Below are positions 42,366 through 52,226 of a DNA stretch of 64,000 nucleotides, one piece after another. The notes beneath the pieces were generated by a model. The model was not told where the DNA came from. It worked only from the letters and a program-made list of their open reading frames with translations, and did not search any database. Position 1 is the first letter of the stretch. The number at the start of each line of letters is the position of its first letter. The stretch spans positions 93,318 through 157,317 of the forward strand of contig NZ_JARLTC010000031.1 in the NCBI RefSeq assembly GCF_029382225.1. The letters run 5' to 3'. This DNA comes from Spongiactinospora sp. TRM90649 (GTDB lineage: Bacteria > Actinomycetota > Actinomycetes > Streptosporangiales > Streptosporangiaceae). The translations under genes were made by a program, and so were the position numbers.

Positions 42366-42878
42366 ATGCCGAGCGTCTACTGCACGCAGTGCGGTCATGC
42401 CAACCCCGAGGATGCCCGATTCTGCTCGCGGTGCGGGTCGCCGCTGAGCCGCACGGAAGTGGCCGGCGACACCACGTCGACGATCTCCCTCGCGGGCATC
42501 GAGGCATATGAGGCCGAGACGGGTGAGACGCTCCTCGCCGAGCGGGCGGCCGTGGAGCAGTTGCCTCCCGACCAGGGGCTGCTGGTGGTGATGCGCGGCC
42601 CGAACCAGGGCAGCCGCTTTCTGCTCGACAACCAGCTCACCACGGCGGGTCGTCACCCGGAAAGCGACATCTTCCTGGACGATGTGACGGTGTCACGCAG
42701 ACATGCGGAGTTCTACCAGCGCGGGGCCGGCAGCTTCACCGTGCGCGACGTCGGCAGCCTGAACGGCACCTACGTCAACCGTGAGCGCATCGAGGAGGTG
42801 CCGCTGCACGGCGGGGACGAGGTGCAGATCGGGAAGTTCCGCCTGGTGTTCCTCACCAGGGGCGCTGGGGGACCATGA
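42366..42878 (+). CDS. garA: GarA-like FHA-domain protein
   Basis: 170 residues from ATG 42366 (GGAGG upstream). A zinc ribbon at the N-terminus (YCTQCGHANPEDARFCSRCG), a phospho-acceptor segment DTTSTISL comparable to the kinase-target ETTS site of mycobacterial GarA, and an FHA domain with GRHPESDIFLDDVTVSRRHAE and DVGSLNGTYVNRERIEE. In mycobacteria GarA, when unphosphorylated, binds enzymes of glutamate/2-oxoglutarate metabolism. The extra N-terminal zinc ribbon is a variation. ATGA overlap with ftsR. Confidence 0.87.
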   Translation: MPSVYCTQCGHANPEDARFCSRCGSPLSRTEVAGDTTSTISLAGIEAYEAETGETLLAERAAVEQLPPDQGLLVVMRGPNQGSRFLLDNQLTTAGRHPESDIFLDDVTVSRRHAEFYQRGAGSFTVRDVGSLNGTYVNRERIEEVPLHGGDEVQIGKFRLVFLTRGAGGP

Positions 42879-43558
42879 GCGCACAGGCCGCCCGCTCGTA
42901 CATGAGCATCGGGGACGTCATCGCTCTGCTGCGGGGCGACTTCCCCGACATCACGGTCTCCAAGATCCGGTTCCTGGAGGGTGAGGGGCTGATCGAGCCG
43001 CAGCGCAGTCCCTCCGGCTACCGCAAGTTCACCCATTCCGACGTCGAGCGGCTGCGTTACATCCTGACCGAGCAGCGTGACCGTTACCTGCCGCTGCGGG
43101 TCATCAAGGACCATCTGGAGGCCGCCGACCGCGACGCGCGTCCGACGTCCCGCCCCCGTGCGGTCCAGGAGGAGCCCAGGGCGCCGCAGGAGATGCGGCT
43201 GAGCCGTGAGGAGCTCCTGGCGGCCAGCGGGATCGACGACGCGACGCTGACCGAGCTGGAGGACTTCGGGCTGCTGGCCGCGGTCGCGCGGCGATACGAC
43301 GCCGACGCGCTGGCCGTGGCCCGCAGTGTGGGCTCGCTGGCCGCCTTCGGGCTGCACGCCCGGCATCTGCGCGCGGTCAGGGCCGCCGCCGAGCGCGAGG
43401 TGGCGCTGGTCGAGCAGGCCGTGGCGCCGCTGCTGCGCCGCCGCGCCCCAGGAGCCATCGATCGGGCCGACGAGGCCGCCAGGGAGATGTCCGGCCTGCT
43501 GCTCGACATCCACGCCGCCCTGGTGCGGACCGGGGTACGTGGCGTTCTGGGCCGTTGA
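42875..43558 (+). CDS. ftsR: MerR-family regulator, FtsR-type
   Basis: 227 residues from ATG 42875, overlapping garA by ATGA. MerR HTH: YMSIGDVIALLRGDFPDITV, then SKIRFLEGEGLIEPQRSPSG. The second half is a long helical domain. The gene is in the position of Rv1828/FtsR, which in corynebacteria activates ftsZ and links to cell division. Coupled translation with garA is a conserved arrangement. Confidence 0.85.
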   Translation: MSAQAARSYMSIGDVIALLRGDFPDITVSKIRFLEGEGLIEPQRSPSGYRKFTHSDVERLRYILTEQRDRYLPLRVIKDHLEAADRDARPTSRPRAVQEEPRAPQEMRLSREELLAASGIDDATLTELEDFGLLAAVARRYDADALAVARSVGSLAAFGLHARHLRAVRAAAEREVALVEQAVAPLLRRRAPGAIDRADEAAREMSGLLLDIHAALVRTGVRGVLGR

Positions 43559-43694
43559 CATCCCAGCGCGCCATTAGGTCCCCGCCGAGTGTTACGTTGA
43601 ATTGCGGTGACCGACCACCAGTGGTTGACCAGCGAGCGGACCTCGACGCCGGTGTGGCCGGCGCGGAGTCCGCGTCAAGGATACGGAGCAGCCC

Positions 43695-44165
43695 GTGTTG
43701 CAGATGGAGGTCGTGGGCGTCCGGGTCGAGATGCCCACCAACCAGCCGATCGTCTTGCTCAAGGAGGCGCACGGGGAGCGATACCTGCCGATTTGGATAG
43801 GTATGACCGAAGCCACGGCGATCGCCATGGCCCAGGCCGAGGAGCCGCCGCCCCGGCCGTTGACGCACGACCTGTTCAGAGACGTGCTCGATGCGCTGGG
43901 CGTGTCGTTGCGCACGGTGAACATCGTGTCGCTGCGCGACGGCATATTCTTCGCCGATCTGGTCTTCTCCAACGGGGTCGAGGTCAGCGCGCGCCCGTCG
44001 GATTCCATCGCGCTCGCGCTGCGCACCGGGGCGCGCATCTTCGCCAGCGAGGAGGTGGTGCAGGAGGCCGGGGTGACGATCCCCGACGACCAGGAGGACG
44101 AGGTGGAGAAGTTCCGCGAGTTCCTCGACACGATCAGCCCGGAGGATTTCGGCCGTGCCGGGTGA
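43695..44165 (+). CDS. DUF151 bifunctional nuclease family protein
   Basis: 156 residues from GTG 43695 (GGAG at about six bases). Core DUF151 signature: QPIVLLKEAHGERYLPIWIG, EATAIAMAQAEEPPPRPL and ARPSDSIALALRTGARIF. The family is a compact nuclease-like fold; the homologue at the same locus in M. tuberculosis is Rv1829. Precise substrate unknown. Third gene of the garA-ftsR region. Confidence 0.9.
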   Translation: MLQMEVVGVRVEMPTNQPIVLLKEAHGERYLPIWIGMTEATAIAMAQAEEPPPRPLTHDLFRDVLDALGVSLRTVNIVSLRDGIFFADLVFSNGVEVSARPSDSIALALRTGARIFASEEVVQEAGVTIPDDQEDEVEKFREFLDTISPEDFGRAG

Positions 44166-44308
44166 GATGGTTTGTAGCGCTTCACGACGCGCCGAGCGGG
44201 ATCGTTGACTGTCGATGACCACGGTCCTACGGTGCAAGTGAACCCTGCGGTTGTAATTCACGAACCCCCAGATCAGACCGCGGGATGAGAGAAAGCCGGA
44301 GGTCCGCA

Positions 44309-44926
44309 GTGGCGGTCAGCAGCGGCGAGGGTAAGACAGCCGGCCAGGAGGATCCGGGACGGCGCGAGAACGCGCGTCAACGTGCCGGTGAACAGGGCCT
44401 GCTCTTCGATGAGCAGCCCACGGCATTGCCCGCCGACATCGGGTATCGCGGTCCCACCGCCTGCGCGGCAGCCGGAATAACCTACCGGCAGCTCGACTAC
44501 TGGGCGCGCACGGGCCTCGTCGAACCCGGGATAAGAGCCGCGCAGGGGTCGGGCTCGCAGCGTCTCTACAGCTTCCGCGATATCTTGGTGCTCAAGGTGG
44601 TGAAGAGGCTGCTGGACACCGGAGTTTCGCTCCAGCAGATCCGCACCGCCGTACAGCACCTGCGCGATCGCGGAGTCAACGACCTGGCGCAGATCACGCT
44701 GATGAGCGATGGCGTGAGCGTCTACGAGTGCACCTCGGCCGACGAGGTGATCGATCTGCTCCAGGGCGGGCAGGGCGTCTTCGGGATCGCCCTGGGCCGG
44801 GTCTGGCGAGAGGTCGAGGGGTCCCTGGCGGAGCTGCCGGGGGAACGAGCCGAGGCCGCCCCGGGCCTCGATGAGCATCCGAACGACGAGCTGGCGCGGC
44901 GCCGCAAGGCCCGCAGGACCGGCTAG
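44309..44926 (+). CDS. MerR-family regulator (second, Rv1830-like)
   Basis: 205 residues from GTG 44309, which has GGAGG six bases upstream; the ATG at 44285 lacks one. HTH: GYRGPTACAAAGITYRQLDY, then WARTGLVEPGIRAAQGSGSQ, followed by the dimerisation helix. The C-terminal region (LLQGGQGVFGIALGRVWREV) is typical of this conserved actinobacterial regulator. It ends the garA-ftsR-DUF151-merR block; gcvP follows behind a riboswitch. Confidence 0.87.
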   Translation: MAVSSGEGKTAGQEDPGRRENARQRAGEQGLLFDEQPTALPADIGYRGPTACAAAGITYRQLDYWARTGLVEPGIRAAQGSGSQRLYSFRDILVLKVVKRLLDTGVSLQQIRTAVQHLRDRGVNDLAQITLMSDGVSVYECTSADEVIDLLQGGQGVFGIALGRVWREVEGSLAELPGERAEAAPGLDEHPNDELARRRKARRTG

Positions 44927-45037
44927 CGAGACCTGACCGCTCGCAAGGCCCTCCGGGGTGACACGGCGACAGACGTGACGGGGCCTTTGGGATCGACGGG
45001 ACGAAACGGGGTAGCCTTGTGCACAAGGCCGACGACC

Positions 45038-45260
45038 CTGTGCGGGAGAGTCCTCGAACCGTCATTCGCGTGACGGTTGGGGGCGCCGAAGGAGCAACCT
45101 CCCCGGAATCTCTCAGGCACCATGTACCGCACGGGTGAGGCAACTCTGGAAAGCAGGCGTGCCACGCCAGGCGCGTCTCACCGACGGTGCAAATCCCCAT
45201 CGCCCAGGGGATGAAGCTCTCAGGTCGCGGCCCACGCGTCGCGATGACAGAGGGGGAGTC
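45038..45260 (+). promoter_or_regulatory. Tandem glycine riboswitch
   Basis: Two glycine aptamers in series upstream of gcvP. Aptamer I includes TGCGGGAGAG (45041-45050), CGCCGAAGGAGCAACC (from 45084) and TCTCTCAGGCAC (45109-45120). Aptamer II includes CTCTGGAAAGCAG, CACCGACGGTGCAAATCC (45179-45196), GAAGCTCTCAGGTC (45213-45226) and GACAGAGGGGGAG (45246-45258). Glycine binding is expected to raise gcvP expression. The palindrome CCTTGTGCACAAGG at 45015-45028 precedes it, near the likely transcription start (TAGCCT, 45012-45017). Confidence 0.9.
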
Positions 45261-45311
45261 CGGCATACGTCCGCGCCCTGCGCCGGTCTCCACCGCATCG
45301 GGAGGCTCTCC

Positions 45312-48191
<2,880 letters not shown>

Positions 48192-48200
48192 CGTACGGGG

Positions 48201-48228
48201 GAGACCGGCGTCGGCCAGGCTCGGTCTC
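48201..48228. terminator. Possible terminator after gcvP
   Basis: GAGACCG (48201-48207) and CGGTCTC (48222-48228) are exact reverse complements with a 14-nt loop, ten bases past the stop codon. The stem is short and no strong T-run follows, so a moderate call. Confidence 0.45.
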
Positions 48229-48313
48229 TGCCGGTATTGGCATGTCGCGGGACGTCGGGCCCGGGGGCCGTTAGGCTATTCGATCATCGATCGATCATCG
48301 GTGAAGGAGTGCG

Positions 48314-49126
48314 ATGACCCCCCCTGAGCTGGACGTCCCCGCGCTGGAGACCGCACGCCGGTTGGCCGAGAGCGGTGATCTCGACGGCTCGGCACGGATC
48401 TTCGCCGAGCTCGCCGCGGATCCTGAGGAGCCCGACCGCGCCCAGGCCGCCGTCGGCCTGGCCGTGGTCCTGGCCGAACGCGGCGAACTGGAGGACTCGC
48501 GCGCCGCCGCGCGCACCGCGCTGGCCACCGGCCATCCCGAGTACGCCGCCCAGGCCGCCTGCCATCTGGCGGGCACCTTCGAACGCGAGGGCCTAGCCGA
48601 CCAGGCGCGGGCCGCCTGGCAGGCGGTGATCGGGGTCGGCAACGCGGCCTACGTGCCCATCGCGCACCTGGCGCTGGCCAGGCTCGCCGCCACGCAGGGC
48701 GACCCGGCCGGCACCGAGCGGGCGCTGCGCGACGCCCTGGCCACCGGCGACCCCGAGACGGGCCCGCGCGCCACGCAGTGGCTGGCCGAGCTGCTGCTGG
48801 AGGAGGGCGCGGCGGCCGACGCCGCGGAGGTGCTGCTGAGCGCCCTGGAGGCGCCGCACACGGGCGATCCGGCCCGGCTGCGGGTGCTGCTCGGGATCGC
48901 CCATCTCGACCTCGCGTGCGCCGAGTTCGCCGAGGCGGTGGAGAGCGAGTCGGTGCGCGGCGGGGCCGACGCCGAGACCGGGGCGCTGGCCGTCGAGCTG
49001 CTGGCCCGCACGCTCCCGCTGCGCGGGCGCGACGAGGACGCCGAGCGCGTGTGGTCGTACGGCCTGGAGCACGCCGACGAGCAACTGGCCGGGCTGGTCC
49101 GCGAGAGGCTCGACCGCGACCTGTGA
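48314..49126 (+). CDS. Tetratricopeptide-repeat protein
   Basis: 270 residues from ATG 48314 with AAGGAG upstream. Around six TPR-like helix pairs (ARRLAESGDLDGSARIF; AVVLAERGELEDSRAAART; ALARLAATQGDPAGTERALR). No signal peptide or membrane segment; a cytosolic scaffold for protein interactions. Partner unknown. The upstream direct repeat CGATCAT-CGAT-CGATCAT (about 48284-48299) may be regulatory. Confidence 0.8.
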   Translation: MTPPELDVPALETARRLAESGDLDGSARIFAELAADPEEPDRAQAAVGLAVVLAERGELEDSRAAARTALATGHPEYAAQAACHLAGTFEREGLADQARAAWQAVIGVGNAAYVPIAHLALARLAATQGDPAGTERALRDALATGDPETGPRATQWLAELLLEEGAAADAAEVLLSALEAPHTGDPARLRVLLGIAHLDLACAEFAEAVESESVRGGADAETGALAVELLARTLPLRGRDEDAERVWSYGLEHADEQLAGLVRERLDRDL

Positions 49127-49156
49127 GGGCGCGGCCCGTGCCGCCGGGGGACGCGC

Positions 49157-49534
49157 TCAGCGGGTGTGGAGCCCCGCCACCACGTTGACGGCCACGATGG
49201 CGACCAGCACGAGCAGGAACCCGGCGAACCCCGCCGTGCCCGCCCCGATGGCCCCCAGCGGGATGCCGAGCGTCATGGTGCCGAGCGCCAGCCACACATG
49301 CGCGTGGCGGCCCTTGGGCGGGGCCGGCGGCGGGGGATAAGGCGGATAGTGCGCCTGCGGCGGGGGCGGCGGGCCCATCCGCGCGGTGAGCGCGGCGTCG
49401 ATGCGGGTCGCGATCGCGTCGTCGACCTTGTCGAGGAAGCCCTCGACGAGCGCGGACTCGTAGTCGGGCCCAAGGTCGCGGCGGGCTTCGATGGTGGCGC
49501 GCATGTCGTCGCGCGGCAGTGTGTTCTCCGGCAC
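49157..49534 (-). CDS. Small membrane protein with Pro-rich linker
   Basis: 125 residues from GTG 49534, chosen because TAGATT lies seven bases upstream on the minus strand; ATG 49570 would add 12 residues but has no RBS. An acidic/basic N-terminus (RATIEARRDLGPDYESALVE) is followed by a Pro-rich linker (PPPPPQAHYPPYPPPPAPP) and two hydrophobic segments. Type common in actinomycetes; function unknown. Confidence 0.6.
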   Translation of the reverse strand: MPENTLPRDDMRATIEARRDLGPDYESALVEGFLDKVDDAIATRIDAALTARMGPPPPPQAHYPPYPPPPAPPKGRHAHVWLALGTMTLGIPLGAIGAGTAGFAGFLLVLVAIVAVNVVAGLHTR

Positions 49535-49655
49535 AGCCTCAAATCTAGACACCGCGGACGCCGTGTTCATCGGCCGAACGGTGGACAATCGTTCGTGCCA
49601 TAGGACTAGCCCGGATTCGTACGACCGCCGTCCGTGACCGCTAACGTTGCAGGTC

Positions 49656-50273
49656 ATGGACGAATCCGAGGTCATCGACGTGGTGACGGAGCAGGGCGCG
49701 GCACGGGTGGAGCTGGACACCCCGCAGGGGCCGCCCAGGCTGCTGCTGGTGCTGACGCACGGCTCGGCGGGGACGGTGGCCGCACCCGACCTGCTGGCGG
49801 TCCGCACGGCGGCCCTGGGGCTCGGCGCGGCCGTCGCCCGGGTGACGCAGCCCTTCCGGCTGGCCGGTCGCCGCGCTCCTGGCTCCGCGGCCCGCCAGGA
49901 CGACGCGTGGACCGAGATCGTGACCGGGCTGCGCAAGGAGCGCTTCCCGGGGCTGCCGCTGATCCAGGGCGGGCGGAGCAACGGGGCGCGGGTGGCCTGC
50001 CGTACGGCGGGCGCGGTCGGCGCGGAGGCCGTCGTGGCGCTCGCGTTCCCGCTGCACCCGCCTGGACGCCCCGAGCGTTCGCGCGTGGAGGAGCTGCGCG
50101 GCGCGGGCGTGGACGTTCTGGTGGTCAACGGCGATCGCGACGCGTTCGGCGTGCCTGAGGAATCGGACGCCGCCCGGCTGGTGGTGCTGCCGGGCGAGGG
50201 TCACGACCTCAACAAGAATCCCGCCCGGGTGGGTGGGGTGGTGGCCGAGTGGCTGCTGGGCCGGATGCAGTGA
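49656..50273 (+). CDS. Alpha/beta-hydrolase (Tex30/dienelactone hydrolase-like)
   Basis: 205 residues from ATG 49656 (TAACGT eight bases upstream). Nucleophile elbow in LIQGGRSNGARVACR, acid in DVLVVNGDRDAFGVPEE, His in LPGEGHDLNKNP. Compact serine-hydrolase core without cap. Close to the Tex30-like group of uncharacterised hydrolases. Substrate unknown. Confidence 0.82.
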   Translation: MDESEVIDVVTEQGAARVELDTPQGPPRLLLVLTHGSAGTVAAPDLLAVRTAALGLGAAVARVTQPFRLAGRRAPGSAARQDDAWTEIVTGLRKERFPGLPLIQGGRSNGARVACRTAGAVGAEAVVALAFPLHPPGRPERSRVEELRGAGVDVLVVNGDRDAFGVPEESDAARLVVLPGEGHDLNKNPARVGGVVAEWLLGRMQ

Positions 50274-50274
50274 A

Positions 50275-50314
50275 GCCGCCGGTCCGCCCTGGATCCCCCG
50301 CAGGGTCAGGCGGC
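50275..50314. terminator. Bidirectional hairpin between convergent genes
   Basis: GCCGCC (50275-50280) with GGCGGC (50309-50314) and, inside, CCCTG (50287-50291) with CAGGG (50301-50305) form a two-part stem just past the hydrolase stop and over the DUF5999 stop codon (50306-50308). It can serve both convergent genes. Confidence 0.5.
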
Positions 50315-50503
50315 GCCCATCAACGGGGTTGGCCGGTGCGGATCGATGGCGGCACCGCTGGGCAGCAGCTCACCGGTGTCCTCGAACAGCACCACACCAT
50401 TGCACAGCAGGCTCCACCCCTGCTCAGGGTGTGCCGCTATGGTGCGTGCCGCCTCCCGATCGGGCGCCTCGGCGCTTGGACAACACGGTTCGTGCGGGCA
50501 CAT
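50306..50503 (-). CDS. DUF5999 small actinobacterial protein
   Basis: 65 residues from ATG 50503 with GGAGG eight bases upstream. It has the family features: MCPHEPCCPSAEAPDREAAR at the N-terminus, with three cysteines and a histidine, then HPEQGWSLLCNGVVLFEDTG and LLPSGAAIDPHRP. Conserved across actinomycetes, function unknown; the Cys/His set suggests metal binding. The SD can form the hairpin GGAGG-TG-CCTCC, which may affect translation. The upstream region carries a repeated TGTGG motif. Confidence 0.8.
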   Translation of the reverse strand: MCPHEPCCPSAEAPDREAARTIAAHPEQGWSLLCNGVVLFEDTGELLPSGAAIDPHRPTPLMGAA

Positions 50504-50590
50504 CGGAGGTGCCTCCGGATCTCATCGGTCGGCTCGCCGGGACCGGGGCGGCCCCTCTCCCTTCGACGACGGGCGAGCATCTGGGGTTTG

Positions 50591-50623
50591 TGTGTGGCGA
50601 ACCACACACTGTGGTCTACCACA
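50591..50623 (-). promoter_or_regulatory. TGTGG/CCACA double palindrome upstream of DUF5999
   Basis: TGTGTGG (50591-50597) with CCACACA (50602-50608), 4-bp spacer, and TGTGGT (50610-50615) with ACCACA (50618-50623), 2-bp spacer. Two exact palindromes in 33 bases with a common TGTGG half-site. Likely an operator for the DUF5999 gene, 88 bases upstream of its start. Confidence 0.65.
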
Positions 50624-50748
50624 CAACGGCAGAACAAGTGTGCGGTCTGGTTCTGTTCCGGCGACATAGCCCGTTTGGACTGTTCCGAACCCTCGGGTGG
50701 GTGGTTGGCGCTGAATAAGTGACCTACGACACAGCGTGCCTTATGCCA

Positions 50749-50814
50749 GATAACGGGCACGTCGCGACACGCCGCCTTACTGGTAAACGTTGGATAACGC
50801 CCTCGTCGCGACAC
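50749..50814. repeat. Pair of 22-bp direct repeats, period 44
   Basis: GATAACGGGCACGTCGCGACAC (50749-50770) and GATAACGCCCTCGTCGCGACAC (50793-50814) differ in only a few central bases. The 44-bp period is close to four helical turns, placing both on one face. Confidence 0.65.
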
Positions 50815-50955
50815 CTGCGAGCCTAGAGCGTATGGGCCTGGAGCGTGGTGGATCGGCTGAGGCGAGCCTAGAGCCGGCAGGCCTGTCCGTGGGGCCTATA
50901 CCAGCGGGTTTGGACCGTGCGGTTTGGATGCGGGCTCGGGGTCGTGCGGGCTATG

Positions 50956-51525
50956 TCATGTCGTGCGGGTCAGCCCCGCCAGCAGCGCCGCCAGCCCGCG
51001 TTCGAAGGCCCGCTCGCCGTCGGGGTCGGGCCCGGGCTCCCGTACGGCCGGATCGGCCCAGCCGGTGTGCTGCAGCTCGACGGCGACGCTGCCGAACACG
51101 TAGGCCCGCATCGCCCGCACAGCCTCACCGGGCTCGCCGAGCCCCGCGTCGCGGAGCTGCTCGGTCTGCTCCCTGATCGCCGCCGCCGCGCTGCCGCGCG
51201 GGGGCTTGGTCATGGCCAGCGCCAGCACCCCGGGGTGGGCCAGCAGCGCGGCCCGGGAGGCCCGGCACCACACCGCCGCGATGTCCTGCCAGGCCGCGCG
51301 GTCCCCGGCCTCGACGCTCACGGTCGTGACGTGCTGGGCGAGTGCGTCTAGCAGCGCCTCCTTGCCACCCGGCACGTGATGGTAGATCGCCATGGCCTCC
51401 ACCTGGAGGGCGTCGCCGAGCCGGCGCATGGTCAGGCGGCGCAGCCCCTGGGAGTCGGCGAGTTCGAGGGCGGCGTCGATGATGCGCTCCCTGGAGAGCG
51501 GGACCGGCGGTCGTTTGGCGGGCAT
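50956..51525 (-). CDS. TetR-family regulator
   Basis: 189 residues from ATG 51525 (AGGA at eight bases; ATG 51534 is an alternative). HTH: LSRERIIDAALELADSQGL, then TMRRLGDALQVEAMAIYHHV. The C-terminal domain is of the TetR_C type seen in tetracycline- and drug-responsive regulators (AMRAYVFGSVAVELQHTGW). The palindrome at 51549-51564 in its promoter suggests autoregulation. No obvious partner gene. Confidence 0.87.
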   Translation of the reverse strand: MPAKRPPVPLSRERIIDAALELADSQGLRRLTMRRLGDALQVEAMAIYHHVPGGKEALLDALAQHVTTVSVEAGDRAAWQDIAAVWCRASRAALLAHPGVLALAMTKPPRGSAAAAIREQTEQLRDAGLGEPGEAVRAMRAYVFGSVAVELQHTGWADPAVREPGPDPDGERAFERGLAALLAGLTRTT

Positions 51526-51548
51526 GACGATCATCCTGTCAAGCTTCG

Positions 51549-51564
51549 CCTTACTTTGTAAAGG
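51549..51564 (-). promoter_or_regulatory. Candidate TetR operator
   Basis: CCTTACTTTGTAAAGG (51549-51564), with arms CCTT/AAGG and TTAC/GTAA, sits 24-39 bases before the TetR start and next to a TTGACA-like hexamer. Confidence 0.45.
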
Positions 51565-51669
51565 GCAACACGCGGATCCGGTGCGGCATCGCGGGGAGGG
51601 TAGGGTTCTCCCGACAGCAGCGAATGCCGCCGGATCACCCGGCGAAGGGCCCGAGGAGGGGCAGGCGAC

Positions 51670-52074
51670 ATGGCGTTCTTCCGACCGCGCGTGAGCCGGG
51701 AGGCCGAGGTCCGGTTCCACGCCGACCAGGAGGTCGGCAAGAGCTACCCCGCGCTCCTTGAGAAGGCCCGAGAGGCCGAGGACGAGCTACGGCGAGTCCG
51801 CTCCGGTCACGCGACCACGGGCGGCCTGCGCGCCGCCGGCGTGGCCCTCGACGTCGCCCTGACCGAGGCCCTCCGCGCCGCCGAGGCCGCCCGCCGCGCC
51901 ACGCTCGGCGTCAAGGCCTACGACGACCGCATCGTCCGCCGCAAGCGCCGCGCCACCCCGGCCGGCGCCATGTGGACCACCGAGGTGGACCGCCTCCGCA
52001 CCCTGCGCGAGGAACACCGCATCACCGGCATAGCCCGAGTCCCCCGCCCGGTCCCCACCACGGTCAAGTCCTAA
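51670..52074 (+). CDS. Hypothetical coiled-coil protein
   Basis: 134 residues from ATG 51670; the RBS region is GAGGAGGGGCAGG. Helical and charged (LLEKAREAEDELRRVRSGHA; TEALRAAEAARRATLG), with probable coiled-coil segments and a basic tail. No family recognised. Divergent from the TetR gene and convergent with the sigma factor gene. Confidence 0.65.
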   Translation: MAFFRPRVSREAEVRFHADQEVGKSYPALLEKAREAEDELRRVRSGHATTGGLRAAGVALDVALTEALRAAEAARRATLGVKAYDDRIVRRKRRATPAGAMWTTEVDRLRTLREEHRITGIARVPRPVPTTVKS

Positions 52075-52186
52075 CTCCCGCAGCCGTCCGAGGCTCCGGG
52101 AGCCGCCCGCTTGGGCGGTGGGGTCGGCCATGGCGGGATGGTGCGCGGATGGCGGGGGAATGAGGAGCATGCTGCCGGACATGGCA

Positions 52187-52214
52187 GAGCCGGACGGGGT
52201 TTCCCGTCCGGCTC
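52187..52214. terminator. Intrinsic terminator of the sigma factor gene
   Basis: GAGCCGGACGGG (52187-52198) and CCCGTCCGGCTC (52203-52214) form a perfect 12-bp stem with a 4-nt loop, 13 bases beyond the sigma factor stop codon. It also lies behind the convergent hypothetical gene. Confidence 0.8.
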
Positions 52215-52226
52215 CGGGGGTGTGGG

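Larger units (their letters stand above)
50504..50955. other. Regulatory-looking intergenic region
   Basis: About 450 bases without a gene between the DUF5999 and TetR genes (both minus strand), AT-richer than average. It contains the TGTGG/CCACA palindrome array and a 22-bp direct repeat pair described separately. No RNA gene recognised. Confidence 0.45.

Noticed and set aside
48284..48299. CGATCAT-CGAT-CGATCAT as a possible CRISPR-like or mobile repeat
   Set aside because: Only two short copies upstream of a gene; kept as a note on that gene's promoter.
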